A stretch of 64,000 bases of DNA from Dyella japonica DSM 16301 (GTDB lineage Bacteria; Pseudomonadota; Gammaproteobacteria; Xanthomonadales; Rhodanobacteraceae). The notes beneath the pieces were generated by a model. It was not told the origin of the DNA. It worked only from the letters and a program-made list of their open reading frames with translations, and searched no databases. Position 1 is the first letter of the stretch, and each line of letters begins with the position of its first letter. Below, piece by piece: positions 1 to 7,996 of the stretch. Made by a program: the position numbers and the translations under genes. The stretch is from positions 48,114 through 112,113 of the forward strand of contig NZ_JPLA01000009.1 in NCBI RefSeq assembly GCF_001010355.1, in the 5' to 3' direction.

Positions 1-1
1 C

Positions 2-199
2 AACCGGCGCATCAGCATCATCGTGATGAACCGACAGGCCGAGGCCACGTCGCTCTCGCAGGAAAGCGCCAGCGCCGACCACGACGCGCCTGCGCTGCTG
101 CCTGCGATCGCGTCGATCGTGCCGGCGAAACCGGCCATCGTCGTCGTATCGGGGGCGGGCGCCGCCGATGCCGCCGAGGTTCACGTCGACTCGCCGTAA
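2..199 (+). CDS. motB: Flagellar motor stator protein MotB, C-terminal end (partial)
   Basis: The window opens inside this gene; 66 codons ending in TAA are visible. The first residues read NRRISIIVMNRQAE, which matches the last strand of the OmpA-like peptidoglycan-binding domain of MotB. The remainder is an Ala/Ser/Val-rich tail of the kind that varies between MotB proteins. In the family, MotB anchors the MotA/MotB proton-driven stator to peptidoglycan. By usual order, motA and the rest of motB should lie just outside the left edge. Other OmpA-like proteins end similarly, so the assignment rests on a short stretch. A 5-bp GGCGC/GCGCC hairpin at 200-212 separates it from the convergent LysR gene. 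Confidence 0.75.
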   Translation, partial: NRRISIIVMNRQAEATSLSQESASADHDAPALLPAIASIVPAKPAIVVVSGAGAADAAEVHVDSP

Positions 200-211
200 G
201 GCGCGAGGCGC

Positions 212-1066
212 CTAGTCGCTGGCCAATCGATCGATCACCAGATCGAGCAGGGCGCGCAGACGCGCGAGCCGACGCAGATCGCGGTGGTAGCCGATCCAGG
301 TGTCGCGCGTGGGCGGCTCCTCCTTCATCGACAGGCGTTCGATGCCTGGCGTGGCGTCGCCCAGCGGTCGCGGCAACACGGCCACGCCGGCGCCGCTGGC
401 GCACAGGCGCGCGTGCACGTCGCGCGCGTTGCTGCGGAAGGTGACGCTGGCGTTGGGAAATTGTGCGCGCAGCCAGCTGACGTCGGGCATCTCGCCGAAT
501 GCCTGGTCCATGGTGATCAAGGACGCGCCCCTGCCATCGCCGACTTTCGGTTTGCGCGCACCCTTGCGCTGGTAGACGCCGTAGTGCATGCGCAACAGTT
601 TTCGCGAGACCACGTCGGGCTCGTCGAACGGCCGGATGCGAAAGGCGAGGTCCGCTTCGCGGCGGGCCAGGCTGAGCAGGCGGGTGTCGGTGAGCAGTTC
701 CACCGTGACGCGCGGATGTTGCTGCGCGAACTCGGCGAGCACGGGGGCCAGCACCTGCGCGCCGAACCAGTCTGACGAGGTGATGCGCAGCAGGCCATCG
801 AGTTCCTGCTGCTGCCCGGCCAGTTCGCGCTGGAAGCCGAGCACTTCCTGTTCCATGCGCTCGGCGTGCTGGCATACCAGCGAACCTTCTTCGGTAAGCA
901 CGAAACCATCGCGGGTGCGCTGGAACAGGGTCTGGCCGATCGCCGCTTCCAGGGCGCGCAGGCGCCGGCCCATGGTGGGCTGGGTTTGTCCCAGCGTTCG
1001 CGCCGCCGCGCCCAGGGTGCCTTCGCGGGCGATGGCGAGGAAAATGCGCAGATCGCTCCATTCCAT
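212..1066 (-). CDS. LysR-family transcriptional regulator
   Basis: 284 residues, the usual LysR length. The N-terminal winged helix-turn-helix starts MEWSDLRIFLAIAREG and continues through the typical AAARTLGQTQPTMGRR recognition region. The rest is a LysR substrate-binding domain. A GTG five codons upstream is possible, but the ATG at 1066 has GGGGAG at good distance and fits the family. It is divergent from the oxidoreductase gene at 1190, with a 123-base shared region that holds a palindrome (1094-1111). By the usual LysR arrangement it probably controls that neighbour and itself. The inducer is unknown. Confidence 0.93.
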   Translation of the reverse strand: MEWSDLRIFLAIAREGTLGAAARTLGQTQPTMGRRLRALEAAIGQTLFQRTRDGFVLTEEGSLVCQHAERMEQEVLGFQRELAGQQQELDGLLRITSSDWFGAQVLAPVLAEFAQQHPRVTVELLTDTRLLSLARREADLAFRIRPFDEPDVVSRKLLRMHYGVYQRKGARKPKVGDGRGASLITMDQAFGEMPDVSWLRAQFPNASVTFRSNARDVHARLCASGAGVAVLPRPLGDATPGIERLSMKEEPPTRDTWIGYHRDLRRLARLRALLDLVIDRLASD

Positions 1067-1093
1067 CGTGGTGCTCCCCACTCGTTGTGGAAG

Positions 1094-1141
1094 TCATGCA
1101 GATTTGCATGAGCAGCATGCGATTTATTTGGTTTTCATGCA
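1094..1141. promoter_or_regulatory. Candidate LysR operator in a divergent intergenic region
   Basis: A perfect 7-bp inverted repeat, TCATGCA-GATT-TGCATGA, spans 1094-1111. A further TCATGCA half-site lies at 1135-1141 and a GCATGC core near 1115. LysR proteins typically bind such dyads plus a second weaker site between divergent genes. The position between the LysR gene (start 1066) and the oxidoreductase (start 1190) fits. Binding is inferred. Confidence 0.55.
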
Positions 1142-1189
1142 ATTTGGACTGGCGTAGCTTGGTTTCATCCGAACTACGAGGCCTTGGCC

Positions 1190-2185
1190 ATGAACGCGAA
1201 TCCGTCAATGCAAGCCGCCGTGCTGGAGCAGTACGGCGATACCTTCCGCCGCACCGCCATCGCGCGGCCCAGCCCCGGCGAGGGGCAGGTGCTGGTGCGC
1301 ATCCTCGCCAGCGCGGTCAATCCGCTGGATCTGAAGATCCGCACCGGCAAGGCCGAACATGCGCGGCACCCGCTGCCAGCCATCCTGGGTATCGACATGG
1401 CGGGCGTGGTGGAGAGTGTCGGGCCTGGCGTCAGCGCGTTTCGCGCCGGCGATGAGGTGTACGGCATGACGGGCGGTGTCGGCGGCGTGCAGGGTTCGCT
1501 CGCGGAGTACGCCGCGGTGGATGCGCGTCTGCTGGCACCCAAGCCATCCCACTTCAGCATGCGCGAGGCGGCGTCGCTGCCGTTGGCCTTCATCACCGCA
1601 TGGGAGGGTCTGGTGGATCGCGCCCAGCTGAAGGCCGGGCAGCGTGTGCTGGTGCAGGGCGCCGGCGGCGTGGGCCACGCGGTCATCCAGTTGGCGCGCG
1701 CATTCGGTGCCAGCGTGGCCGCGGTCGACTCGGCGTCGAAAGCTGCGCAGATCCGTGCCTGGGGCGCGACCGCCATCGAGCGCGGCACGCCGGTGGAAGA
1801 CTATGTGGCCGAGCATGCGCAGGGTCGCGGCTTCGATCTGGTCTACGACACCGTGGGCGGCGAGGGTCTGGATGCCTCGTTCCGCGCCGTCAAACGCTTT
1901 GGCCATGTGGTGAGCGCGCTCGGTTGGGGCACGCATGCGCTGGCGCCGCTGTCGTTCCGCCCCGGTACGTACTCGGGCGTGTTCACCCTGTTGCCGCTGC
2001 TGACCGGCGAAGGGCGCGAACATCACGGCGAGATCCTGCGCGAGATCACGCGACTGGCGGAGGCGGGGCAGATCGCGCCGTTCGTCGATGCGCGGCACTT
2101 CAACTTGGACGCGGTCGCCGACGCCCACGCACTGATCGAGCGACGCGAAGCGCGCGGCAAGGTGGTGATCGACGTCGCCGCCTGA
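1190..2185 (+). CDS. NADP-dependent MDR-family oxidoreductase (quinone oxidoreductase-like)
   Basis: 331 residues in the medium-chain dehydrogenase/reductase fold. The N-terminal GroES-like half includes the PAILGIDMAGVV segment. The Rossmann half has the nucleotide motif VQGAGGVGHAVIQLA at about residue 155. No catalytic-zinc cysteine cluster is visible, so it belongs with zinc-independent quinone-reductase-like enzymes that reduce quinones or enones with NADPH. The ATG at 1190 has GAGG 8 bases upstream; the in-frame TTG at 1184 is too close to that site. The divergent LysR regulator and palindrome suggest induction by a small molecule. The substrate is not evident. Confidence 0.9.
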   Translation: MNANPSMQAAVLEQYGDTFRRTAIARPSPGEGQVLVRILASAVNPLDLKIRTGKAEHARHPLPAILGIDMAGVVESVGPGVSAFRAGDEVYGMTGGVGGVQGSLAEYAAVDARLLAPKPSHFSMREAASLPLAFITAWEGLVDRAQLKAGQRVLVQGAGGVGHAVIQLARAFGASVAAVDSASKAAQIRAWGATAIERGTPVEDYVAEHAQGRGFDLVYDTVGGEGLDASFRAVKRFGHVVSALGWGTHALAPLSFRPGTYSGVFTLLPLLTGEGREHHGEILREITRLAEAGQIAPFVDARHFNLDAVADAHALIERREARGKVVIDVAA

Positions 2186-2191
2186 AACAAA

Positions 2192-2215
2192 AACGGCCGG
2201 CGAGTGCCGGCCGTT
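2192..2215. terminator. Bidirectional terminator hairpin
   Basis: A perfect 10-bp stem (AACGGCCGGC, loop GAGT, GCCGGCCGTT) lies between the oxidoreductase stop and the convergent gene ending at 2236. Flanking A and T residues are compatible with termination in both directions. Confidence 0.7.
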
Positions 2216-2235
2216 CCTGGAAGGGCGGGAGGGGA

Positions 2236-2514
2236 TTACTCCTCGCCGTCTTCCTCGTCTTCTTCTTCCTCGCCTTCGTCCTCGAAGGTTTCGAGTTCTT
2301 CGACGCGCAGGAAATTCGGCGCCGCGTCGGCAAAGCTCACCTGCTTGCCGTTGGCCAGCATCGGGCGAACATCACGCCGGGTGCTGCCGTTGCGCACCGA
2401 CTCCACCAGCGCAAAGCACACCAGCGCCTCGGCGCTCTCGTCGCCGTCTTCGTCAAACACGGCAACCCAACCCGTGGCGGGCATGATCTGGAGGATGTTT
2501 TCTTGTGAGGACAT
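2236..2514 (-). CDS. Conserved hypothetical acidic protein
   Basis: 92 residues with no family I can name. The first 70 residues look like a compact folded unit (MSSQENILQIMPATGW, then alternating hydrophobic and charged residues). The last 20 are almost entirely Glu and Asp. No signal peptide or membrane segment is seen. The acidic tail and codon use argue for a real gene rather than a shadow, and it ends at the hairpin at 2192-2215. It points away from the methylase gene at 2969 across 454 bases, so a link to that system is not implied. Confidence 0.6.
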   Translation of the reverse strand: MSSQENILQIMPATGWVAVFDEDGDESAEALVCFALVESVRNGSTRRDVRPMLANGKQVSFADAAPNFLRVEELETFEDEGEEEEDEEDGEE

Positions 2515-2968
2515 GACACTTCCGGTTTGGGGAAACGCTGAAGCTTGCCGGGTGCCCGGCGGGACTGCAAGCGACGATTTCGTGACCGCTCAAGCGCCTG
2601 CTTCCGTGCCAGTGCGCCGATGGCAAAGCGCCCCATTCGCCTCGGTGCAGCGGCCTCCATGGCGCTGTCATACTGGCCGGCTACCGTACGGCCTGCGGCA
2701 TCGGAGCGGCCGTGGCTGCGGCCTCGGCCATCTGGCGAAGGCAGTAGCAAGGGTGCCGTCGACGACGAAGACGCGACAGCTTTCCTTGCGAACAGCTGTC
2801 GGCTGGCTACGCGCGAACGGCCATGGGGAGCCGTTTTGCTGTAGCGTCCGGCGAGGGCCGGGACGTCGCTGGGGTGAGGCTCGACGACCGACGCCGGTGT
2901 GAGCCTTTTCTGTTTGTCATATGTCTCTTGGCGTGCGCAGCGTCACAGAATTGCCCTACTATCACGCG
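2515..2968. other. Long intergenic region upstream of the split-borosin locus
   Basis: 454 bases without a gene I can support; open frames here lack ribosome-binding sites and protein-like composition. A hairpin can form at 2543-2572 (GCTTGC/GCAAGC outer arms with an inner CCGGG/CCCGG). The last 70 bases are more AT-rich. TACTAT at 2957-2962 resembles a -10 box placed 6 bases before the ATG at 2969, with no convincing -35. Confidence 0.4.
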
Positions 2969-3805
2969 ATGACAAATCCTGCGACTCAGCCCCCTATGGA
3001 AGGACAACGTGGCAGCCTGGCCTGCGTAGGCCTGGGCATGACCCTGGGCTCGCACCTGACACCCCTGGCGCGCAGTCATATCGCGCAGGCGGACGTGGTG
3101 TTCGCGGGACTTTCCGACGGCATCGTGGAAATGTGGCTGCAGCGCATGCATCCGGACGTGCGCAGCCTTCAGTCCTACTACCAGGAAGGCAAGTCGCGCC
3201 TGACCACCTACCGCCAGTGGGTCGACCTGATGATGGCCGAAGTGCGTGCCGGCAAGCGTGTCTGCGGCGTGTTCTACGGGCATCCCGGCATCTTTGCGTG
3301 GTCGCCGCACAAGGCCATCGAAGCGGCGCGCGCCGAAGGCTACGCGGCCCATATGGAGCCGGGCATTTCCGCCGAGGACTGCCTGTACGCCGATCTGGGC
3401 ATCGACCCGGGCCGGTACGGTTGCCAGCATTACGAAGCCAGCCAGCTGCTGCTGTTCGAGCGCCGCATCGATCCGACCTGCTACCTGGTGCTGTGGCAGG
3501 TGGGCCTGGTGGGAGATCGTTCGCTGGCGCGCTTCCAGACCGGTTCGGCCTATCGCCAGGTGCTGGTGGAACTGCTCAGCGAGCACTATCCGCTGGACCA
3601 TGAAGTGATCATCTATCGCGCAGCGACCTTGCCGATCCAGCAGCCGGGCATACGGCGCGTCGCCTTGCGTGAGCTGCCGCATATCGAATTACCGGCCGAG
3701 GAAACCGTGGTGCTGCCGCCCGCGGAAAAACTGAAGCCGAACCTGGCCATCCAGGCACGCCTGGCTGCGCTGGACGAATTGGAAAAGGCCGGCATGCCGG
3801 CCTGA
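2969..3805 (+). CDS. SonM-like split-borosin alpha-N-methyltransferase (tetrapyrrole methylase fold)
   Basis: 278 residues covering a single SAM-dependent tetrapyrrole-methylase domain. Recognisable blocks are GSLACVGLGMTLG, then YYQEGKSRLTTYRQW (70-84), FYGHPG (102-107), MEPGISAEDCLYADLGIDPG and YPLDHEVIIY. These match, from memory, the Shewanella SonM enzyme and not porphyrin or cobalamin methylases. Tyr70/71, Arg77, Tyr81 and Tyr103 sit where borosin enzymes carry their catalytic Tyr/Arg residues. Family role: methylates backbone amide nitrogens of a partner peptide using SAM in the cytoplasm. The likely substrate is encoded at 3944. An ATG at 2921 is in frame, but 2969 follows a -10-like TACTAT and may be leaderless; 2996 is another option. 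Orphan corrin/porphyrin methylase is the alternative. Confidence 0.88.
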   Translation: MTNPATQPPMEGQRGSLACVGLGMTLGSHLTPLARSHIAQADVVFAGLSDGIVEMWLQRMHPDVRSLQSYYQEGKSRLTTYRQWVDLMMAEVRAGKRVCGVFYGHPGIFAWSPHKAIEAARAEGYAAHMEPGISAEDCLYADLGIDPGRYGCQHYEASQLLLFERRIDPTCYLVLWQVGLVGDRSLARFQTGSAYRQVLVELLSEHYPLDHEVIIYRAATLPIQQPGIRRVALRELPHIELPAEETVVLPPAEKLKPNLAIQARLAALDELEKAGMPA

Positions 3806-3943
3806 CGGGATAGAGTAGTCGCATGCCACGCGGGAAGGGCGCGGGGTGCGATGACAGGGTGCTGGCGGGTGCTGCGTGCCGTGGGACGCAGAATCCGACG
3901 GGAAGTTGCAAGACCATCATCGGAACAAAACCGGGGGAAACGT

Positions 3944-4240
3944 ATGACAGACACGATGGATTGGCTGGAGGCCATTGGCCAGGACGCTACGCTGCGTCAC
4001 GCCTCGGCCGACGCATTGAATAGCACGCTTGAGGCGGCGGACGCGTCCGAAGCGCTCATGGCCGCCGTGGCATCCGGCGACAGCGCCTGGCTGAGCCAGG
4101 AGTTCGGGCACCGCGACATGTTCGTGAACCAGGCCTCGCAAACCTTTCCCGAGGGCGACGAGCCCGAGCGCAAGGACGATGACGAGGAAGACCAGCAGGG
4201 CATCCCCAAACCGCAAAGCGTCCCCTCGCCCAAAGGCTAG
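3944..4240 (+). CDS. Candidate split-borosin precursor peptide with borosin-binding-domain-like leader
   Basis: 98 residues. The ATG at 3944 has GGGGGA 5 bases upstream; a longer frame from 3851 lacks such a site. Residues 5-52 (WLEAIGQDATLRHAS ... LMAAVASGDSAWLS) resemble the helical binding domain of split-borosin precursors such as SonA, sharing the 'GQDA.L' element and a later '.GD...L'. The remaining half (GHRDMFVNQASQTFPEG, then an Asp/Glu run, then PKPQSVPSP) would be the follower or core region. In this family the methyltransferase grips the helical domain and methylates backbone amides near the C-terminus. Which residues form the core here is unknown. It lies 138 bases after the enzyme; that gap holds a CTGCGT/ACGCAG hairpin (3872-3891) that could allow unequal expression. 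Confidence 0.75.
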   Translation: MTDTMDWLEAIGQDATLRHASADALNSTLEAADASEALMAAVASGDSAWLSQEFGHRDMFVNQASQTFPEGDEPERKDDDEEDQQGIPKPQSVPSPKG

Positions 4241-4249
4241 GCGACCGGG

Positions 4250-6025
4250 ATGCTGCACCGGCGGCGCAGAAGTTGGCCATGGCTCGCTTTAGCGGGCCTG
4301 GCCTTTTGCGCATTGATCGAGGTGGCGCATGCCTCGACGACGATTGCCGATCCGGGGGCATTCCTGGAGCAGACCGAGCGGGTGCGCACGACCGACCACC
4401 CGCGATTTGTCCTCATGCTGGCGCAGATGCGCAATGAGGCTCCGCAGATGTCCGCGGGGCAGCAGTGGTATCTGCGTTATCTGGAGGCCTGGCAGACGGC
4501 TTTCGAGGGCGACGCTGGCAAGGCCAACATGATGTTGCGCGACGTGATGGAACACTCCGGCGACATCACTCTGAAAGCCAAGGCCTCTGCCTTGCTCATG
4601 CACAACCTGGGTCTGAACAACCACTACGAAGAGGCCTTTACGCTGGCCAATCAGCTGGTCTCCGAGTTGCCCGATATCACCGACAAGCTGGCCCGTTTCA
4701 CCGTGCTCGCCAACTTGTCGCAGCTGATGACGGCCGCAAAGCAGAGCGACCTGGGCTTCAAGTATGCGAGCCTGATGGAGGAGACGCTGCCCCCGGGCGA
4801 AAGCTTGTGCAATCCGCTAGCCCTGGAGATTGGCGCGCTTTACGAGAGCAAACAGCTCACCTCGTCCAGCCCGACCCTGCAGCAGGGGATAGACACCTGT
4901 CTTGCCGCCGGGCAACCGGTGTTTGCCAACACCTTGAGGCTGGTCAAGGGCGATCTCTACCTCAGCGAAGGGCAGTCCGCCAAGGTGCTCGATCTGGTCA
5001 ATCGCATGTTGCCCAGCATCAATGCCAACCGCTATTACGCCCATGTACGGGCCGCACAGGTACAGCTGGCACTCGCATCCGAAAAATTGAATGACGACAA
5101 CAGCGCGCGCAAAGCGGCGCTTACCGTGCTGAACATCAGCGGCCCGGATGAAATTAGCGATGCCCTGAAGGACGCCTATGGCGTGCTTTACCGCATCGAG
5201 CGCAAGCACGGCAATATCGCCTCCACGCTTTCCTACTATGAGCGCTTCGTGGCCCAGGACAAGGGCTACATCGACGGCATCAGCGCAAGGACCTTGGCCT
5301 ATGCCGCCGTGCAGCAGCACACGCTGGCGCAAAAGCTGGAAACGGAACGGCTGAGCAAGCAGAACAGCATCCTGCGCCTGCAGCAGGCGCTGGACACCAA
5401 GGCGGTCGAGACCAGCCGGCTGTACATCACCCTGCTGCTGGTCGTGCTGGTGTCCATCGTGTTCTGGCTGCTGCGCATCAAGCGCTCGCAGCTGCGCTTC
5501 AAGATGCTTTCCTATCACGACGGCCTTACCGGCATCTTCAATCACCAGCATTTCGTCAGCGAAGCGGAGCGTGTGCTGCGTGTGCTGGACAAGCGTCATG
5601 GTGGCGCCTGCCTGATCTCGATCGACCTGGATCATTTCAAGCAGATCAACGACACCCACGGCCACGCGACCGGTGACGTGGTGCTCAAGCACACCGTCGC
5701 GCTATGCAAGCGCCAGCTGCGGCCGACCGATCTGTTTGGCCGTCTGGGCGGCGAAGAGTTCGGCATCCTGTTGCCCGACTGCTCGCAGGAGCAGGGCATG
5801 GCGATTGCTGACCGCATCCGCACGGCGATCGAGGCGACGCCGGTGTCCAGCGATGGCGGGCTGGTGGCCTTCTCCGCCAGCATCGGCCTGGCCTCCACCG
5901 ACAGCTGCGGCTACGAGCTGCAACGCCTGCGCAAAGAGGCGGATGCAGCGCTCTATCGCGCCAAGCGCACGGGACGCAATCGCGTGATGACCGATACGGA
6001 AAGCGACGGCCTGGTCAGCGTCTGA
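4250..6025 (+). CDS. Membrane-anchored diguanylate cyclase with periplasmic TPR-like region
   Basis: 591 residues. A signal sequence (about 1-28, ending AHA) is followed by roughly 360 residues of helical TPR-like repeats, a coiled-coil stretch, one membrane helix near 393-412 (LYITLLLVVLVSIVFWLL), and a cytoplasmic GGDEF domain. The active-site loop is GGEEF at 500-504. An RPTD inhibitory I-site sits exactly five residues before it, as in product-inhibited cyclases. It should make cyclic di-GMP from two GTP in response to a periplasmic signal. It begins 9 bases after the precursor-like gene, so cotranscription is likely, though no functional link is known. It ends 9 bases from the convergent peroxidase gene. 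Confidence 0.93.
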   Translation: MLHRRRRSWPWLALAGLAFCALIEVAHASTTIADPGAFLEQTERVRTTDHPRFVLMLAQMRNEAPQMSAGQQWYLRYLEAWQTAFEGDAGKANMMLRDVMEHSGDITLKAKASALLMHNLGLNNHYEEAFTLANQLVSELPDITDKLARFTVLANLSQLMTAAKQSDLGFKYASLMEETLPPGESLCNPLALEIGALYESKQLTSSSPTLQQGIDTCLAAGQPVFANTLRLVKGDLYLSEGQSAKVLDLVNRMLPSINANRYYAHVRAAQVQLALASEKLNDDNSARKAALTVLNISGPDEISDALKDAYGVLYRIERKHGNIASTLSYYERFVAQDKGYIDGISARTLAYAAVQQHTLAQKLETERLSKQNSILRLQQALDTKAVETSRLYITLLLVVLVSIVFWLLRIKRSQLRFKMLSYHDGLTGIFNHQHFVSEAERVLRVLDKRHGGACLISIDLDHFKQINDTHGHATGDVVLKHTVALCKRQLRPTDLFGRLGGEEFGILLPDCSQEQGMAIADRIRTAIEATPVSSDGGLVAFSASIGLASTDSCGYELQRLRKEADAALYRAKRTGRNRVMTDTESDGLVSV

Positions 6026-6034
6026 CCTCGTCTG

Positions 6035-6985
6035 CTAGCCGCTCGCCGCAGTGGCTGGCGTTGGCGCATTCTCGAGAAACGTCGCCGACGGCACGAAGAA
6101 CAGCGAGCCGGTCACGGCCTTGCTGAAGTCGAGCAGGCGATCGTAGTTGCCCGGTGGCTGGCCCACGAACATATTGGTCAGCATCCGTTCGATGCGCGCA
6201 GGGGAGCGGGCATAGCCGATGAAATAGGTGCCGAACTCGCCCTTGCCGACCTCGCCGAAGGGCATGTTGTCCCGCACGATTTCCAGCGCCTCGCCGTTCT
6301 CCTCGATGCTGGTGAGCACGTTGTGCGCGTAGGGTGCTTTGGCCGTGTCGTCCAGTTCGATGTCCGAGAGCTTCCTGCGGCCGATGATGGTCTCCTGCCG
6401 CTCGACCGGCAGCGCGTTCCACGCCGTCATGTCATGCAGATACTTCTGCACGATCACATAGCTGCCACCGGTGAAGGCGGGGTCTTCGTCGCCGATGATG
6501 GTGGCGTCGATCGCGCCCTGGTCGACCGGGTTTTCCGTGCCGTCGACGAAGCCCAGCAGATCGCGCTCGTCGAAATACTTGAAGCCGTGCACTTCGTCCA
6601 CGACGGTCGCCACCTCGCCGATGCGGCACAGGATCTGCGTGGCCAATTCGAAGCACAGATCCATATGGGTGGCGCGGATATGAAAAAGCATGTCGCCCGG
6701 CGTGGACACCGCATGGTGCACGCCCTTGATCTCCTGGAAGGGATGAAGGCTTGCCGGCCGCGGCTGGCCGAACAGCCGGTCCCAGGCGTCGGAGCCGAAA
6801 CCCATCACGCAGGACAGACGTCGATCCGGCTTGCGAAAGCCGATGGCGCGCAGCAGCGAAGCCATATCGCCGCACAGCGCCCGCACGGCGTCGCCGCTGC
6901 GTGCGTCCGGCTGCAGCATCACCACGAGAAAGATGGCGGCATGCGTGAGCCGCGCGGTAACCGGTTGCGTCACGATGGAAGTCAC
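6035..6985 (-). CDS. Dyp-type heme peroxidase (YfeX-like)
   Basis: 316 residues, typical of the short YfeX-type Dyp peroxidases. The hallmark motif GFVDGTENP at 145-153 supplies the distal Asp148. His221 (PYAHN) is the expected proximal heme ligand and Arg238 the distal Arg; their spacing of 17 matches YfeX. No Tat signal is visible, so it should be cytoplasmic. The family uses hydrogen peroxide to oxidise dyes, porphyrinogens and similar compounds. A LysR gene ends 30 bases upstream on the same strand, so the two may be cotranscribed. Confidence 0.93.
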   Translation of the reverse strand: MTSIVTQPVTARLTHAAIFLVVMLQPDARSGDAVRALCGDMASLLRAIGFRKPDRRLSCVMGFGSDAWDRLFGQPRPASLHPFQEIKGVHHAVSTPGDMLFHIRATHMDLCFELATQILCRIGEVATVVDEVHGFKYFDERDLLGFVDGTENPVDQGAIDATIIGDEDPAFTGGSYVIVQKYLHDMTAWNALPVERQETIIGRRKLSDIELDDTAKAPYAHNVLTSIEENGEALEIVRDNMPFGEVGKGEFGTYFIGYARSPARIERMLTNMFVGQPPGNYDRLLDFSKAVTGSLFFVPSATFLENAPTPATAASG

Positions 6986-7015
6986 CCTTCGCTCCTTGTC
7001 GTTGTGGTCTGGAGG

Positions 7016-7960
7016 CTAGCGCCTGGTCGGGCGATGGCGCCCATCCGAAGCAAACGCCATCGCTTCTTTCGCGTTGGCAGGAAGATGTTCGGCCATTTCG
7101 GCGTGCAGAAATTCGACCATGCGCCGCACCCGTGGCGGTTGAAACACGTTGGGATGATAGATCGCATGGATGGGCGCCGGCGCAGACCATGCCGGCGCAT
7201 GCACGAGCTGCAGGCGGCCCGCGCGCACATCGGCGGTCACCGCCCATAGTTGCCGATAGGCGAAGCCATGGCCGAGCACGGCCCAGCGCCGGATCACTTC
7301 GCTATCCGTGCATTCGTGGTATCGGCGCACGCGGACGAGGTGTTCGCCAAGACGCCACTCATGGCGCGGACCGGCCTTGGTGGTGAGCACCAGGGTTGGC
7401 AGCTCGGCCAGGTCGTCCGGGTGGGCAGGCATGCCATGGCGTTCGATGCAGGCCGGGGCAGCGCATACCACGCGCCAGCTGTCGGCCAGATGGCGGGCCA
7501 CCATGTCGCTGTTTTCCAGCGCGCCGACGCGGATGGCCACGTCGATATCGTCCGGCACGAAGCGCGACAGCGAATCGGACAGGGTCAGCACGATGCGCAC
7601 GTCCGGGTGCAGGCGCATGAAGCGATCGAGCATGTCCACCAGCAGGTTGCGCCCCAGATCGGACGGCGCCGATATGCGCAGCGTCCCGCTGACGCGGTCA
7701 GTGCCGCTGCGCACCGCGCGTTCGGCGTCCTGCATGGTCTCGATGGCCATGCGGCAGGAGGCGATGTAGATGCGCCCCTCATCGGTGAGGCGCAATTGCC
7801 GCGTGGTGCGCTCGAACAGCCGCGCTCCCAGCATCGCCTCGACGCGTTGGACACAGGCGGAGGCGGCGGCGGGAGAAAGCCCCGCCCGGCGGCCGGCGGC
7901 GGACAGGCTATGGAGGTCGGCCGCGTCGACCAGCAGTTGCATGTCGCTCAGGCGGTTCAT
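7016..7960 (-). CDS. LysR-family transcriptional regulator
   Basis: 314 residues from the ATG at 7960 (MNRLSDMQLLV), which gives standard LysR spacing and has AGGA about 9 bases upstream. An ATG at 7996 would add 12 residues and abut the palindrome at 7997-8015. The N-terminal HTH (AAGRRAGLSPAAASACVQRVE) and a substrate-binding domain are clear. It is divergent from the lipocalin-like gene at 8096 and lies upstream of the Dyp peroxidase on the same strand. It may therefore regulate both. Confidence 0.92.
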   Translation of the reverse strand: MNRLSDMQLLVDAADLHSLSAAGRRAGLSPAAASACVQRVEAMLGARLFERTTRQLRLTDEGRIYIASCRMAIETMQDAERAVRSGTDRVSGTLRISAPSDLGRNLLVDMLDRFMRLHPDVRIVLTLSDSLSRFVPDDIDVAIRVGALENSDMVARHLADSWRVVCAAPACIERHGMPAHPDDLAELPTLVLTTKAGPRHEWRLGEHLVRVRRYHECTDSEVIRRWAVLGHGFAYRQLWAVTADVRAGRLQLVHAPAWSAPAPIHAIYHPNVFQPPRVRRMVEFLHAEMAEHLPANAKEAMAFASDGRHRPTRR

Positions 7961-7996
7961 CCGATCCAGTCCTGCTGCAGGGACAGGATCGATCAT

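Noticed and set aside
2204..2902. 232-codon plus-strand frame across the terminator and intergenic region
   Set aside because: It is antisense to the acidic-tail gene, lacks a ribosome-binding site and is low-complexity Ser/Arg-rich.
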